IMG/VR virus record: IMGVR_UViG_3300020437_000003
Span: 1 to 64,000 of that record
DNA from: a virus
DNA length: 64,000 nucleotides
Direction: 5' to 3' (one strand)
Both the position numbers and the translations under genes were made by a program. Positions 1 to 8,325 of the stretch are shown in pieces. Below the pieces are notes generated by a model. It did no database searches, was not told where the DNA came from, and worked only from the letters and a program-made list of their open reading frames with translations. Each line of letters begins with the position of its first letter. Position 1 is the stretch's first letter.

Positions 1-762
1 ATTAAGAATAAAGAAAATTTTGCGTTCACTCGTTTTTCTGATGGTGAGCTTTTTATTTTACAGAATAAGACAGTTATTTTGGCTAACGACCACTATGTCA
101 CCGGTGATATAAAAGGCCCTAACATATACACTGAAGAAGAACAGAAAGAATTTATACCCGAAAAGCATGGCTTTTTCAAAGAAAAATTATTAGAATGCTA
201 CTTGCATAATCAAGATAATTTCTTCAAAGGTATTTGCACTGGTACTGACCCACACGTTGGAGATGAAAATTTTAATTGGATGATTAAAGAACACGGTGGC
301 GATCATAAAAATCTTACATTTTCAAATTTGTTGATAAATGCAAATTATAAAAGATTCATCGAGGAAATGGTTCCTTTGTTTGTTGAGAGAGATATCATAT
401 ACGTTGCTAATAAAAAAGCAAATATCTCAAAGTTGCCTTTTGAAGTTAAAAAACATTTTGCAGTTGGCTCAAACTGTATGATAAACGATTACAATTTGGC
501 CGAAGAGATAAAAGTGTATATTGACAATAATGAAGTAAGAGATTATATTATTTTATGTTCTGCCGCAAGCTTAAGTAATGTTATAACTTATGAGTGTTAC
601 AAGAATAATTCAAACAATACATTTATTGATATTGGAAGTTGCTTGAACCCGTTACTTGATCTAGAAGGTTGGAAACACACAAGAGGCTATCTAACCAGTT
701 ATTGGCTGAATGCAAATAGCCCGTTTAGTTCACAGGTTGATGTATGGCAAAATATGAGCTAG
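1..762 (+). CDS. GT-D-type glycosyltransferase-like protein, 5' end missing
   Basis: The reading frame is open from base 1, so the gene starts upstream of the window; 253 residues are visible. A TTG at 79 could be read as a start, but the protein-like sequence before it contains RFSDGE (bases 31-48), which resembles the R-[FY]-G-D-G-E motif near the start of DUF1792/GT-D fold glycosyltransferases. Further on, a hydrophobic strand (YIILCSAASLSNVITY) is followed by FIDIGSCL, recalling the late segment of that family where a Leu-rich strand precedes an Asp-Ile-Gly motif. Such enzymes add sugars during glycan assembly. It opens the glycan cassette and overlaps the next gene by 19 bases. Family assignment rests on two short motifs and is tentative; the partial state is certain. 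Confidence 0.55.
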   Translation: MKNKENFAFTRFSDGELFILQNKTVILANDHYVTGDIKGPNIYTEEEQKEFIPEKHGFFKEKLLECYLHNQDNFFKGICTGTDPHVGDENFNWMIKEHGGDHKNLTFSNLLINANYKRFIEEMVPLFVERDIIYVANKKANISKLPFEVKKHFAVGSNCMINDYNLAEEIKVYIDNNEVRDYIILCSAASLSNVITYECYKNNSNNTFIDIGSCLNPLLDLEGWKHTRGYLTSYWLNANSPFSSQVDVWQNMS

Positions 763-1142
763 TAAGAAATGGTCCAGAGTATTGGGAATTCATCAGAGAA
801 CTAAGAACAATGCAAGGTGTAAGTCAGGGATTTATATCTCAGCAAGATATTACACCTATCGAGCAAGCCACGTATATGTTAAAATATAACTCTAATTACT
901 GGATTTGCTTGGATAGCGACACACCTGCAGGTTTTGTCGGGGTAATTGATGACGACATTAGAGTTGCAACTCATCCTGATTACCAAGGTAAAGGTGTTGG
1001 CACTTTTATGATTAATGAAATAATGAAAATTATCCCTACTGCATTTGCCAAGGTAAAACTTGATAATGAAGCAAGTATAAAACTATTTGAGCGTTGTGGA
1101 TTTAGAAAAAAATATTATATTTTGGAGAAAGAAAATGAATAA
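744..1142 (+). CDS. GNAT-family N-acetyltransferase
   Basis: A 132-residue protein with the acetyl-CoA pyrophosphate-binding loop of GNAT enzymes, HPDYQGKGVG (residues 77-86), and a typical motif B ending, NEASIKLFERCGF (108-120). Both lie where expected for a complete single-domain GNAT. Family members move an acetyl group from acetyl-CoA to an amine. In a glycan cassette the substrate could be an amino sugar made by the aminotransferase two genes on, but that is inference. The ATG at 744 overlaps the preceding gene by 19 bases, and the downstream methyltransferase overlaps its 3' end by 8 bases, suggesting translational coupling. Confidence 0.85.
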   Translation: MAKYELVRNGPEYWEFIRELRTMQGVSQGFISQQDITPIEQATYMLKYNSNYWICLDSDTPAGFVGVIDDDIRVATHPDYQGKGVGTFMINEIMKIIPTAFAKVKLDNEASIKLFERCGFRKKYYILEKENE

Positions 1143-1956
1143 TTATGAAGTTGAACCTGGTAGTCAGGGCATAAATTTAGTCCCGCTAATTAATGATGCA
1201 TATCTAAGAGAAAGCTATCTCAGTAATAATTACTGTTTTTGGGATAACATTATAAACAATACATTATTTGAGTCTGGAACTTATTTGGGTGCAGGTGTGT
1301 TGGCTGCACTATCAAAAGGTGTTCAAAATATTTATTCAATTGAAATTGATAAAGAACTTTACTCTATTAATATTAAAAATATGTGTGATGTAATGAGACA
1401 AAATAATTATGCTGATTGCGTGATTAACCCTAACCAATGTTTGTTTCGGCTTAGAGATGATGACGGTAATCTGATTTTTAAACTTAATTACTTTCTTGGT
1501 GATTCTTGTGCTGTATTACCGCAGGTATTACCACAAATCAACACCAAATTAAGCTTCTGGCTAGATGGTCATGTATCTAGTGCTGAAGGAATCGCTAGCA
1601 CTGCGTCACCAATTGCAGGTAAAGAGCCATTATTTCACGAATTAGAAGTTATCAAGCAGCATCATATTAAAAATCACAACTTATTTTTAGATATTGATTC
1701 TCCTGATAATTGGAGTCGTAAAGACGAAATAAAAGATTTTTTAAAAAGTATCAATCCTGATTATACTGTAGATGAAGTGAAGCGTTTTTATTTTGACGAT
1801 CCAGACGAAGTTATAAAATATGAAAACTTTTTAAAGAGTGAATGGGGAGTTGAAGAAAGCGCTATACAAAAACTGAAAGATGATAGATTTTGGCAAGATC
1901 GCTTACCCGATGTTTGGGATAACAACGTTGTAATACGTGCTTACGTAGAGGAGTAA
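1135..1956 (+). CDS. Class I SAM-dependent methyltransferase-like protein
   Basis: I place the start at ATG 1135 because a good ribosome site (GGAGAAAG) lies just before it; the upstream GTG at 1087 would overlap the acetyltransferase by 56 bases with no such site. The 273-residue product has ESGTYLGAG (46-54), the glycine-rich SAM loop, then SIEID, the acidic residue after strand 2, and FWLDGHVS near residue 142, as in a bacterial methyltransferase group with a W-L-D-G-H-x-S motif. The C-terminal half (roughly 190-273) is unfamiliar. The likely role is methylation of a sugar or peptide precursor in the cassette; the substrate is unknown. Confidence 0.7.
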   Translation: MNNYEVEPGSQGINLVPLINDAYLRESYLSNNYCFWDNIINNTLFESGTYLGAGVLAALSKGVQNIYSIEIDKELYSINIKNMCDVMRQNNYADCVINPNQCLFRLRDDDGNLIFKLNYFLGDSCAVLPQVLPQINTKLSFWLDGHVSSAEGIASTASPIAGKEPLFHELEVIKQHHIKNHNLFLDIDSPDNWSRKDEIKDFLKSINPDYTVDEVKRFYFDDPDEVIKYENFLKSEWGVEESAIQKLKDDRFWQDRLPDVWDNNVVIRAYVEE

Positions 1957-1959
1957 AAT

Positions 1960-2574
1960 ATGCGCCACAATCCATATAAAATTGTAAAAATGTTTGAAGA
2001 AACTGTAGCAGACTATTGCGGATCTAAGTATGCTGTATCCACTGACAATTGCACTGACGCCCTCCTATTATGTTGTGAGTACTTGAGTGTCGAAGAAGTA
2101 ACAATACCTGCCAGAACCTATCTGTCGGTACCACAATCTATTATGCATGCCGGCGGCACTGTTAAATTTAAAGATTACCGCTGGCAAGGAATATATCAAC
2201 TTGAGCCATATCCAATTTACGATGCTGCTAAAAGATTTACAAGCGATATGTATATCCCTGATTCTTTTATGTGTTTATCATTTCATATTAAAAAACATCT
2301 TAAGATTGGGAAAGGTGGTATGATTCTCACAGATGATGCAGACGCAGCAGCGTGGTTTAGAAAGGGGCGCTATGAAGGCCGCGGCGAAGTAATGTATCAC
2401 GAGGACAATATTGAAATTAATGGTTGGAATGCATATATGACACCAGAGCAAGCAGCCCGCGGGTTGATGTTAATGCAAAATTACCCTGAACATATGGATG
2501 ACTTGCCAGAACAGCCGTTCTACAGAGATCTAAGAGAGTTTGATTTGTTTAAAGATATTGAGGTAGTTGAATGA
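1960..2574 (+). CDS. Compact DegT/DnrJ/EryC1-type sugar aminotransferase
   Basis: Only 204 residues, against about 370 for typical sugar-nucleotide aminotransferases of this PLP-dependent family. The core signals are present: STDNCTDAL (27-35) for phosphate binding, DAA (88-90) with the Asp that contacts the PLP ring, and SFHIKKHLKIGKGGMI (107-122), matching the S-F-H-x-x-K...G-E-G-G-M motif with K112 as the probable Schiff-base lysine. The C-terminal small domain is largely missing, and the family Glu in GEGG is Lys here. There is no frameshift or neighbouring remnant, and the stop overlaps the next start, so it looks like a settled short form. Activity is uncertain. Confidence 0.75.
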   Translation: MRHNPYKIVKMFEETVADYCGSKYAVSTDNCTDALLLCCEYLSVEEVTIPARTYLSVPQSIMHAGGTVKFKDYRWQGIYQLEPYPIYDAAKRFTSDMYIPDSFMCLSFHIKKHLKIGKGGMILTDDADAAAWFRKGRYEGRGEVMYHEDNIEINGWNAYMTPEQAARGLMLMQNYPEHMDDLPEQPFYRDLREFDLFKDIEVVE

Positions 2575-3449
2575 TTACCTTTTCTGAACTTGGATGTCTT
2601 GGTCGCTTAGGCAATCAACTTTTTCAATATGCCGCCATACGATCTTTAAGTTTGGATAAGGGGTTTGAACTTGGTATACCCAATCCTAAAACTATGCATT
2701 GGCACGGACAAGATTGTCTATTAGATAATTTTAATATTGAAGCGTCCTACATACCAGAAAATTACGAACCTCAATACACATACACGGAAACTAATAGTTT
2801 TAAATTAGACAAAAATTTTTTTCATCTAGGTGACGGCTTAGATATTAAGGGATATTTTCAATCAATCGCATATTTTGAAAAGCATATTGATCAAATTAAA
2901 AAAGAACTTTCTCCCAAACAACACTTCCTTGATTCTGCAAAGAAAGAAATTGACGCATACAGAGAAAAGTACAATTGTGAAATTGTTTCAATTCACGTTA
3001 GAAGAGGCGATAATACCGACTATACAATACCTGATCAAGTAGAATTAAATAATTTCTATTGTGCCCCGGGTGCACCTAGACTCAGTCCAAGTAGTAGGTA
3101 TGCATATTATATAAACACTGCAATGTCAAAATTTGAAAATGTTAAGTTTTTAATTTTTTCTGGTGGTGGCCGAAATGGCAATAATAATATTTCAGATATG
3201 GAGTGGTGTAAAAATAGTTTTGTAGGTGACCAATTTATTTTCTCTGAGAATAAAACTGTGATGGAAGACTTTAGCTTAATTATGAACTGTGATCACAATA
3301 TATTGTCTCACGTTAGCTCATTTGGCTGGTGGGCTGCATTCTTAAACGAAAATTCTAAAACTACAATTGCGCCGCTAAATTACCACCCAGACAAGCCTGA
3401 CTATACCCATAGGTACAAATTTTATCCAGATGACTGGATTTTAATTTAG
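2571..3449 (+). CDS. Alpha-1,2-fucosyltransferase-like glycosyltransferase (GT11)
   Basis: The 292-residue protein carries GT11 landmarks: GRLGNQLFQYAA (11-22), SIHVRRGDNTD (about 139-149), the donor-binding H-x-R-R-x-D motif, and a C-terminal ILSHVSSFGWWAAFLN segment matching the S-x-F-x-W-W-A motif. GT11 enzymes transfer fucose from GDP-fucose to galactose or related acceptors. The GDP-fucose-synthase-like gene at 5104 and the GDP-mannose-epimerase-like gene at 6920 could supply the donor, which supports a GDP-sugar branch in this cassette. It overlaps the aminotransferase by 4 bases (ATGA). Confidence 0.88.
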   Translation: MITFSELGCLGRLGNQLFQYAAIRSLSLDKGFELGIPNPKTMHWHGQDCLLDNFNIEASYIPENYEPQYTYTETNSFKLDKNFFHLGDGLDIKGYFQSIAYFEKHIDQIKKELSPKQHFLDSAKKEIDAYREKYNCEIVSIHVRRGDNTDYTIPDQVELNNFYCAPGAPRLSPSSRYAYYINTAMSKFENVKFLIFSGGGRNGNNNISDMEWCKNSFVGDQFIFSENKTVMEDFSLIMNCDHNILSHVSSFGWWAAFLNENSKTTIAPLNYHPDKPDYTHRYKFYPDDWILI

Positions 3450-3477
3450 TATTTGAATTAATAACAAAGGAGTTATA

Positions 3478-4179
3478 ATGTCATTGATATTTGATATTGG
3501 GTTCAATAACGGAGAGTTTACTGATGCCTGCAATCAAAAATTTCCAGACTACAATATTGTAGCAGCCGAAGCCAATATAAACCTTTGTTATAAATCTAGA
3601 AGAAAAAATTATAGAAATCTAAAATTAATAAATTATATTGTCTGCGAGAAAGATGGCGAAGTACGAACTCTTCATATGGATTTAAATCAAGATGGTGTGT
3701 CTACAGTATCAGAAGATTTTATGAACAATTCTAGGTTTGCAAAAGGTAGTAAGTATTTGATAGAAAATAACACCTCTTGGACAAGGACTGCTGAAGTTCA
3801 CACTGTGACACTAGATAAAATGATTGAAAAATACGGAACACCAGAAATTATAAAAGTTGATGTTGAGGGATACGAATACAATGTCTTGTCTGGATTAAGT
3901 CATAAAGTTGGTAAGATTTGCTTTGAGTGTCATGAAGAGGAACAAGAAAAATTAAACAACTGTATTGACCATTTACTTAAATTAGGTTATAATAAGTTTG
4001 GATTCATTGGATATCTTGATGAGGGTGATAAATATAAAAACTTAACATATTCTGAAGTTGGTGATCCATACTTAGTTGAACCAAATAGATATGTTTCTTG
4101 GAAAGTCCTTAAGTCAGAACTAGATATTTGTTTTGATCCACAGCGCAGAGTTAATTATGGAATGTTTTGGTGTAAATAA
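3478..4179 (+). CDS. FkbM-family methyltransferase
   Basis: A 233-residue SAM-dependent methyltransferase. It begins with IFDIGFNNGEFT, the glycine-rich SAM loop, then AAEAN, the acidic ribose-binding strand, and ends the core with IIKVDVEGYEYNVLSG (about 124-139), the D-V-E-G-x-E signature of the FkbM family. A conserved V-x-L-D-K-M segment precedes it. Family members O-methylate sugars and polyketides; sugar O-methylation fits this location. An AAAGGAGTTATA ribosome site precedes the ATG, after a 28-base gap that is among the largest in the cassette. Confidence 0.88.
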   Translation: MSLIFDIGFNNGEFTDACNQKFPDYNIVAAEANINLCYKSRRKNYRNLKLINYIVCEKDGEVRTLHMDLNQDGVSTVSEDFMNNSRFAKGSKYLIENNTSWTRTAEVHTVTLDKMIEKYGTPEIIKVDVEGYEYNVLSGLSHKVGKICFECHEEEQEKLNNCIDHLLKLGYNKFGFIGYLDEGDKYKNLTYSEVGDPYLVEPNRYVSWKVLKSELDICFDPQRRVNYGMFWCK

Positions 4180-5111
4180 TGAAAGTTGTTAGAGCAAAAG
4201 GTGGCGAGTATGCTGATTGTATAGTTAGTTATTTTAACTTTGATAGGTTTGAAAGTGCGTCAGACGATAAAGTATTTTTTTGGGGATGGAAATGTTTTGA
4301 AGATTTAAATTTACAAGAAGAATATAAACATTATAAACATAGAGTTTTTCTCGATACTGCTTCACCTTGTGCATTTTTAACTCCTGTTGATGTTATTGAA
4401 AAAGCAAGTTATTTTACTAAGTTCTACACTATCTGTCCAATTACAGCAGAGCTTTTAAATGATAATGGAGTCGATGCAGAGGCTGTTTGTTTCCCATATC
4501 CTGAGTGGAAATTTGATGATTTAGATAAGGCCATCAACCAAGAAATTAAAATGTATGATTCAATTTATTACGGTCAAGTACATAGCCAGCTTTACAAGCC
4601 TATGATTGAAACAATTGCTAAATTTAATCATCAGTTTCTAACTATTTCAAACCATGGCTTAGATCAAAGGTTGGCTTCTCTCGTTACGCATCGTAATGTC
4701 ACTACAGAAGAAAAGTGGGCTATGTTGGCTCTTACAAAAACTTGTGTCGGGATGAATTTGTTATTTCCTATAGCAAAACCAGACATTAATTATTACACAA
4801 ATAATTATAAAGTTTCTGATAGGGTAGGCAATATGCTAACTGGCGACAGGATGCCCCAAATGAAAACACGTATGGTTGAAGCCGCGGCTTGTAAAAGCCT
4901 AATGTTGATACGCAGAGATGAGTACAATATTATTGAAGAATGGTTTGAACCAAATAAACACTTTATCTATTGGGATAACGAGAAACAACTTGAAATTATA
5001 TTAGATGACATTAATAGGAACTACGACAAATATTGGAATATTGTTGAAGATGCTAATAAACATGTCGAACAATACAGTATTACTAATTTTTGGAGAAAAA
5101 TAAATGAATAA
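4179..5111 (+). CDS. Glycosyltransferase, CgeB/GT-B-like
   Basis: A 310-residue protein whose last third resembles the C-terminal half of GT-B glycosyltransferases, especially the CgeB-like group. KTRMVEAAACKSLMLI is followed by a DEYNIIEEWFEPNKHFIYW segment, where family members have R-x-F-E-A-x-A-C-G then E...F-x-P-x-x-E. The N-terminal half is not recognisable by eye. It would add a sugar in the glycan pathway, with donor and acceptor unknown. The start overlaps the preceding stop by one base and its end overlaps the next gene by 8 bases. Confidence 0.65.
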   Translation: MKVVRAKGGEYADCIVSYFNFDRFESASDDKVFFWGWKCFEDLNLQEEYKHYKHRVFLDTASPCAFLTPVDVIEKASYFTKFYTICPITAELLNDNGVDAEAVCFPYPEWKFDDLDKAINQEIKMYDSIYYGQVHSQLYKPMIETIAKFNHQFLTISNHGLDQRLASLVTHRNVTTEEKWAMLALTKTCVGMNLLFPIAKPDINYYTNNYKVSDRVGNMLTGDRMPQMKTRMVEAAACKSLMLIRRDEYNIIEEWFEPNKHFIYWDNEKQLEIILDDINRNYDKYWNIVEDANKHVEQYSITNFWRKINE

Positions 5112-6057
5112 AGAATATTGGAATGGTAAAAAAGTTTTTGTAACCGGTGGTCACGGTTTCGTTGGTCAAAATCTTATGAAGATTTTAGAAACAATGAGGC
5201 AACAGGTTGACTTTGACATTTTGTGTCCTACAAGCTCAGAAGTTGATTTGACAAATGAATCCGAGGTAGATTCCTACTTTGCGGATAACAAGCCAGACAT
5301 CGTATTACATTTAGCTGGTAAAGTTGGTGGTATCGCCGCTAACAAAGCGGCCCCGGGCGATTTCTTTTATAAAAACATTATGATGGGCACACTTGTTATG
5401 CACTATGCATATAAGCACGGCGCACAAAAGGTTGTAGCCCTTGCCGCTGGGTGTGGTTATCCTAAGCACTTGGCTGTGCCGTATACCGAAGCTGACTTTT
5501 GGAGAGACCTACCAGATGAAAACTCTATTGGATATTCGATGGCTAAGAAAAACTTGATTATTCAGTCTTGGACTTATAGAGAACAATACGGTTTTAACTC
5601 TGTTATCTTGCTGCCTGCTAACTTGTATGGCCCTCACGATAATTTTGATCTTGAAACATCACACGTTGTACCTGCACTGATTAGGAAATTTTTAGAGGCA
5701 AGAGAAAATGGCTCAAGCCAAGTGGAAGTTTGGGGCACTGGTACTGCTAGTCGTGAGTTTTTGTATTCTGTTGATACTGCACAAGCTATCATTGATATGG
5801 CAGAAAGAGTTAATGAATCAGGTCCGTTTAACTTAGGCACTGGTGTTGAAACCAGCATTAAAGAGTTGGTAGAAACAATATCTGAGCAAGTTGGATTTGA
5901 GGGTGAGATTGTGTGGGATACAACGAGACCCGACGGTCAACCTAGAAGATTTTATGACATGTCTAAATTTGAAGAAGCATTAGGTTATGTTCCATCTACT
6001 ACCCTTTCCGAAGGTATCAAGAGCACTATTGACTGGTACCTGCAGGAAAAAATGTAG
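5104..6057 (+). CDS. GDP-L-fucose synthase-like epimerase/reductase (extended SDR)
   Basis: A 317-residue extended SDR. It has TGGHGFVG (14-21), the NAD(P) loop; HLAGKVGGI, as in fucose synthases; the catalytic pair YSMAK (Y144, K148); and NLYGPHDNF plus TSHVVPAL, very close to bacterial Fcl/WcaG. Fucose synthase converts GDP-4-keto-6-deoxymannose to GDP-L-fucose by 3,5-epimerisation and NADPH reduction. The position corresponding to the catalytic Ser (G-S-S-C-I-Y-P in E. coli) reads AAGCGYP, so the Ser is replaced while the epimerising Cys and His remain. It may therefore act mainly as an epimerase, or use a related substrate. It neighbours the GT11 gene. Confidence 0.8.
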   Translation: MNKEYWNGKKVFVTGGHGFVGQNLMKILETMRQQVDFDILCPTSSEVDLTNESEVDSYFADNKPDIVLHLAGKVGGIAANKAAPGDFFYKNIMMGTLVMHYAYKHGAQKVVALAAGCGYPKHLAVPYTEADFWRDLPDENSIGYSMAKKNLIIQSWTYREQYGFNSVILLPANLYGPHDNFDLETSHVVPALIRKFLEARENGSSQVEVWGTGTASREFLYSVDTAQAIIDMAERVNESGPFNLGTGVETSIKELVETISEQVGFEGEIVWDTTRPDGQPRRFYDMSKFEEALGYVPSTTLSEGIKSTIDWYLQEKM

Positions 6058-6078
6058 ACAGTATATTGTAAATCTAGT

Positions 6079-6915
6079 ATGGTTAATCACAAGCACAAAA
6101 TTATTTATACCGCTATTCCTAAAACGGGAACTACCAGTCTTGTTAGAACTGAGCCATTAAATGTCATTTTTGATAATAGCTTTTTTCAGTTAGGCGACGG
6201 CTGCCAGAAAGAGAAACATCAAACACTTCTACAGGATATAGAAGAAATCAAAAATATTTATCGACTAACTGAAAGTGACAATGCTGATTTATCTCATATA
6301 CTAAAACATAAATACTATTCATTTACGGTTGTTAGAAATCCTCTGTATCGATTAGTATCTGAGTTCTTATATCGTTTTCAAAGAAGACACAATGTTAAAA
6401 TGGTCGAATCATATTCACTTGAAAGTATAAAAAATGTATTTTCTATTTATGTTAATTTTTTATATGACTTATATAAATCAAACCCTGAATGGTTTTATCC
6501 CTTGAATTCAAACTTCAAAGGAAAAGAAAACATTAGATCTCATCCTAATATATTAAAATATTCTATGCCATACACTTTACCAAGTGTAATTCCTCAAGAT
6601 AATAAAGAATATAAAATTAATGAACTGATGCATATACGTTATCACTTATGCTCACAGAGTACCTTTGTTGATTCAGGTATTATTAAACATAATTACAATC
6701 ACATCGGTAGAGTAGAAGACTTACAATCAACTTGGTATGAGTTATGCCGGCATATTCTTGGTGAACGAAGTTTAAAAAATAATTCACTACCAAAGTTAAA
6801 CAGTTCAGTAGTACAAAAAAATTATTTAGATTTTTATTCTAGTTCAGATAAACAAATTGTAAAAGAAATATATTATAAAGATTTTAAAAATTTTAATTAC
6901 AACCTTGACGAGTAA
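6079..6915 (+). CDS. Carbohydrate sulfotransferase-like protein
   Basis: The 278-residue product has IPKTGTTS (13-20), matching the 5'-phosphosulfate loop of sulfotransferases, and VVRNPLYRLVSEF (from residue 83), matching the 3'-phosphate-binding R-x-P...R-x-x-S motif. This pair in this spacing is diagnostic of PAPS-dependent sulfotransferases, and length fits the membrane-free carbohydrate type. It would transfer sulfate to a glycan hydroxyl. PAPS would have to come from the host; no PAPS-synthesis gene is present here. The gene body is noticeably AT-rich. The ATG at 6079 lacks a strong ribosome site. Confidence 0.82.
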   Translation: MVNHKHKIIYTAIPKTGTTSLVRTEPLNVIFDNSFFQLGDGCQKEKHQTLLQDIEEIKNIYRLTESDNADLSHILKHKYYSFTVVRNPLYRLVSEFLYRFQRRHNVKMVESYSLESIKNVFSIYVNFLYDLYKSNPEWFYPLNSNFKGKENIRSHPNILKYSMPYTLPSVIPQDNKEYKINELMHIRYHLCSQSTFVDSGIIKHNYNHIGRVEDLQSTWYELCRHILGERSLKNNSLPKLNSSVVQKNYLDFYSSSDKQIVKEIYYKDFKNFNYNLDE

Positions 6916-6919
6916 ATAA

Positions 6920-7921
6920 ATGAATTTCTGGAAGAGTAAATCAGTTCTAATCACCGGTGGCGCTGGCTTCATTGGATCACACTTAGCTCGCAATCTTGTG
7001 GATGAAGGCTCAACTGTAACCATTGTTGATAATCTTGAAAGAGGAACTTATGAAGCTATTGAAGACTTGGCAGGTAAGATCACATTTCTTGATTTAGATC
7101 TGTCATTTGAGAAAGAATGTGACACTGCATTTCTTGATGATTACGATGTTGTAATTCATATGGCTTCAAAGGTTGGAGGCATTGGATATTATACATCTAA
7201 ACCTTATGAAGTAATTCAAAAGATGAGCAAAGTCGATACTAATGTACTGGAGAGAGTTTTAGCGCAAGATATTCCGCCTTTGTATTTCTATGCTAGTAGC
7301 GCACATGTTTATCCGATTGAATTACAAGGCACTCCCGATTCAGTTGCTATATCAGAAGAACAAGCATATCCTGCTAATCCTGAATTATCATATGGCTGGG
7401 CTAAACTATTGGCAGAGAAACAAATACTTTATGCTGCTCAAGAAAATCCAGACTTTTGTGCAGCTATTGGTAGATATATCGGTATTTTTGGTCCGGGCCA
7501 AGACTATAATCTAGCCACAGGTTCCGTTATACCGGTCTTTACTCATAGAGCACTACGTTACCCTGAAATACCATTCTCTGTCTGGGGAACAGGCCAAGAG
7601 ACACGTTCTTACTGCTATATTGATGATGCTATAGAATGCACGAAGTTGATGATTGAAAAAATGCAAGAAAAGTCAATTGTTGGCCCGCTAAATGTAGGCA
7701 AGCAAGAAAGAGTAAAAATTGAAGATATTGCAAAAAATATCATTGACATTTCTGGTAAAAACATTCATATTGAATATGACACCACAAAGGAAACTAAAAT
7801 ATGGGGCCAATGGTGTGATTGTACAAAAGCATCTGATGAGTTAGATGGCTGGGAAGCTAAAGTTTCTTTTAAAGAAGGATTAGAAAAAGTTTATTTAGAT
7901 ATCAAAGGGAGGATCAAATGA
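6920..7921 (+). CDS. GDP-mannose 3,5-epimerase-like extended SDR
   Basis: A 333-residue extended SDR with TGGAGFIGS (12-20), MASKVGGIGY (like the M-G-G-M-G segment of GDP-mannose epimerases), a SAHVYP segment where GME has C-I-Y-P, EEQAYPANPELSYGWAK with Y158 and K162, and VWGTGQETRSYCYIDD (compare W-G-D-G-x-Q-T-R-S-F). These resemble GDP-mannose 3,5-epimerase, which makes GDP-L-galactose. Related deoxysugar epimerases cannot be excluded, especially as the Cys of the C-I-Y-P motif is replaced here. Its stop overlaps the next start (ATGA). Confidence 0.72.
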   Translation: MNFWKSKSVLITGGAGFIGSHLARNLVDEGSTVTIVDNLERGTYEAIEDLAGKITFLDLDLSFEKECDTAFLDDYDVVIHMASKVGGIGYYTSKPYEVIQKMSKVDTNVLERVLAQDIPPLYFYASSAHVYPIELQGTPDSVAISEEQAYPANPELSYGWAKLLAEKQILYAAQENPDFCAAIGRYIGIFGPGQDYNLATGSVIPVFTHRALRYPEIPFSVWGTGQETRSYCYIDDAIECTKLMIEKMQEKSIVGPLNVGKQERVKIEDIAKNIIDISGKNIHIEYDTTKETKIWGQWCDCTKASDELDGWEAKVSFKEGLEKVYLDIKGRIK

Positions 7922-8325
7922 GCGAAAGAAAATACTTACCGACTCTTTCTGAGTTGATTGACAGGTTGTCGATTGCACAACTTAAAGAGGTCTTCATTAC
8001 TGAACACAAAGCAGAATACGCACAGGAAATCGCTGATATTGTGCACGATATACAATTACTGCTAGATCAAGGTGAGCCAGTAAGTGGAGATACAATTAGA
8101 GCTATTGTTGTATTGTCTCAGATGAATCTACACATTTGGCACAACGAATCGAATTATCGAAAAGGCATAAAGGATGGCAACAACCTTGAACTAACACACG
8201 GTTTAAATGGTATTAGAAATACTGCCAAGAACAAGATTCAAGAGATTATGGGTGGTAGAAAAGATTATAAAATCGATTGTTTAGCAGCAGAGTTTAAAGA
8301 CTGGGAAATTAGCTGGGATGAGTAA
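7918..8325 (+). CDS. Conserved-looking hypothetical protein in glycan cassette
   Basis: I do not recognise a named family. The 135-residue protein looks fully helical, opens with LPTLSELIDRLSIAQLKEVF and has a His-rich middle (NLHIWHNES) followed by a basic stretch. It has no signal peptide or membrane segment. GGGAGGATCAA directly before the ATG is one of the best ribosome sites in the cassette. It overlaps the epimerase before it by 4 bases and the sugar kinase after it by 8 bases, so it is probably co-translated with heptose genes and could be an accessory subunit. That role is inference. Confidence 0.75.
   Translation: MSERKYLPTLSELIDRLSIAQLKEVFITEHKAEYAQEIADIVHDIQLLLDQGEPVSGDTIRAIVVLSQMNLHIWHNESNYRKGIKDGNNLELTHGLNGIRNTAKNKIQEIMGGRKDYKIDCLAAEFKDWEISWDE

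Noticed and set aside
1087-1134. Extended start (GTG 1087) for the methyltransferase
   Set aside because: It would overlap the acetyltransferase by 56 bases without a ribosome site, while ATG 1135 has a good one.
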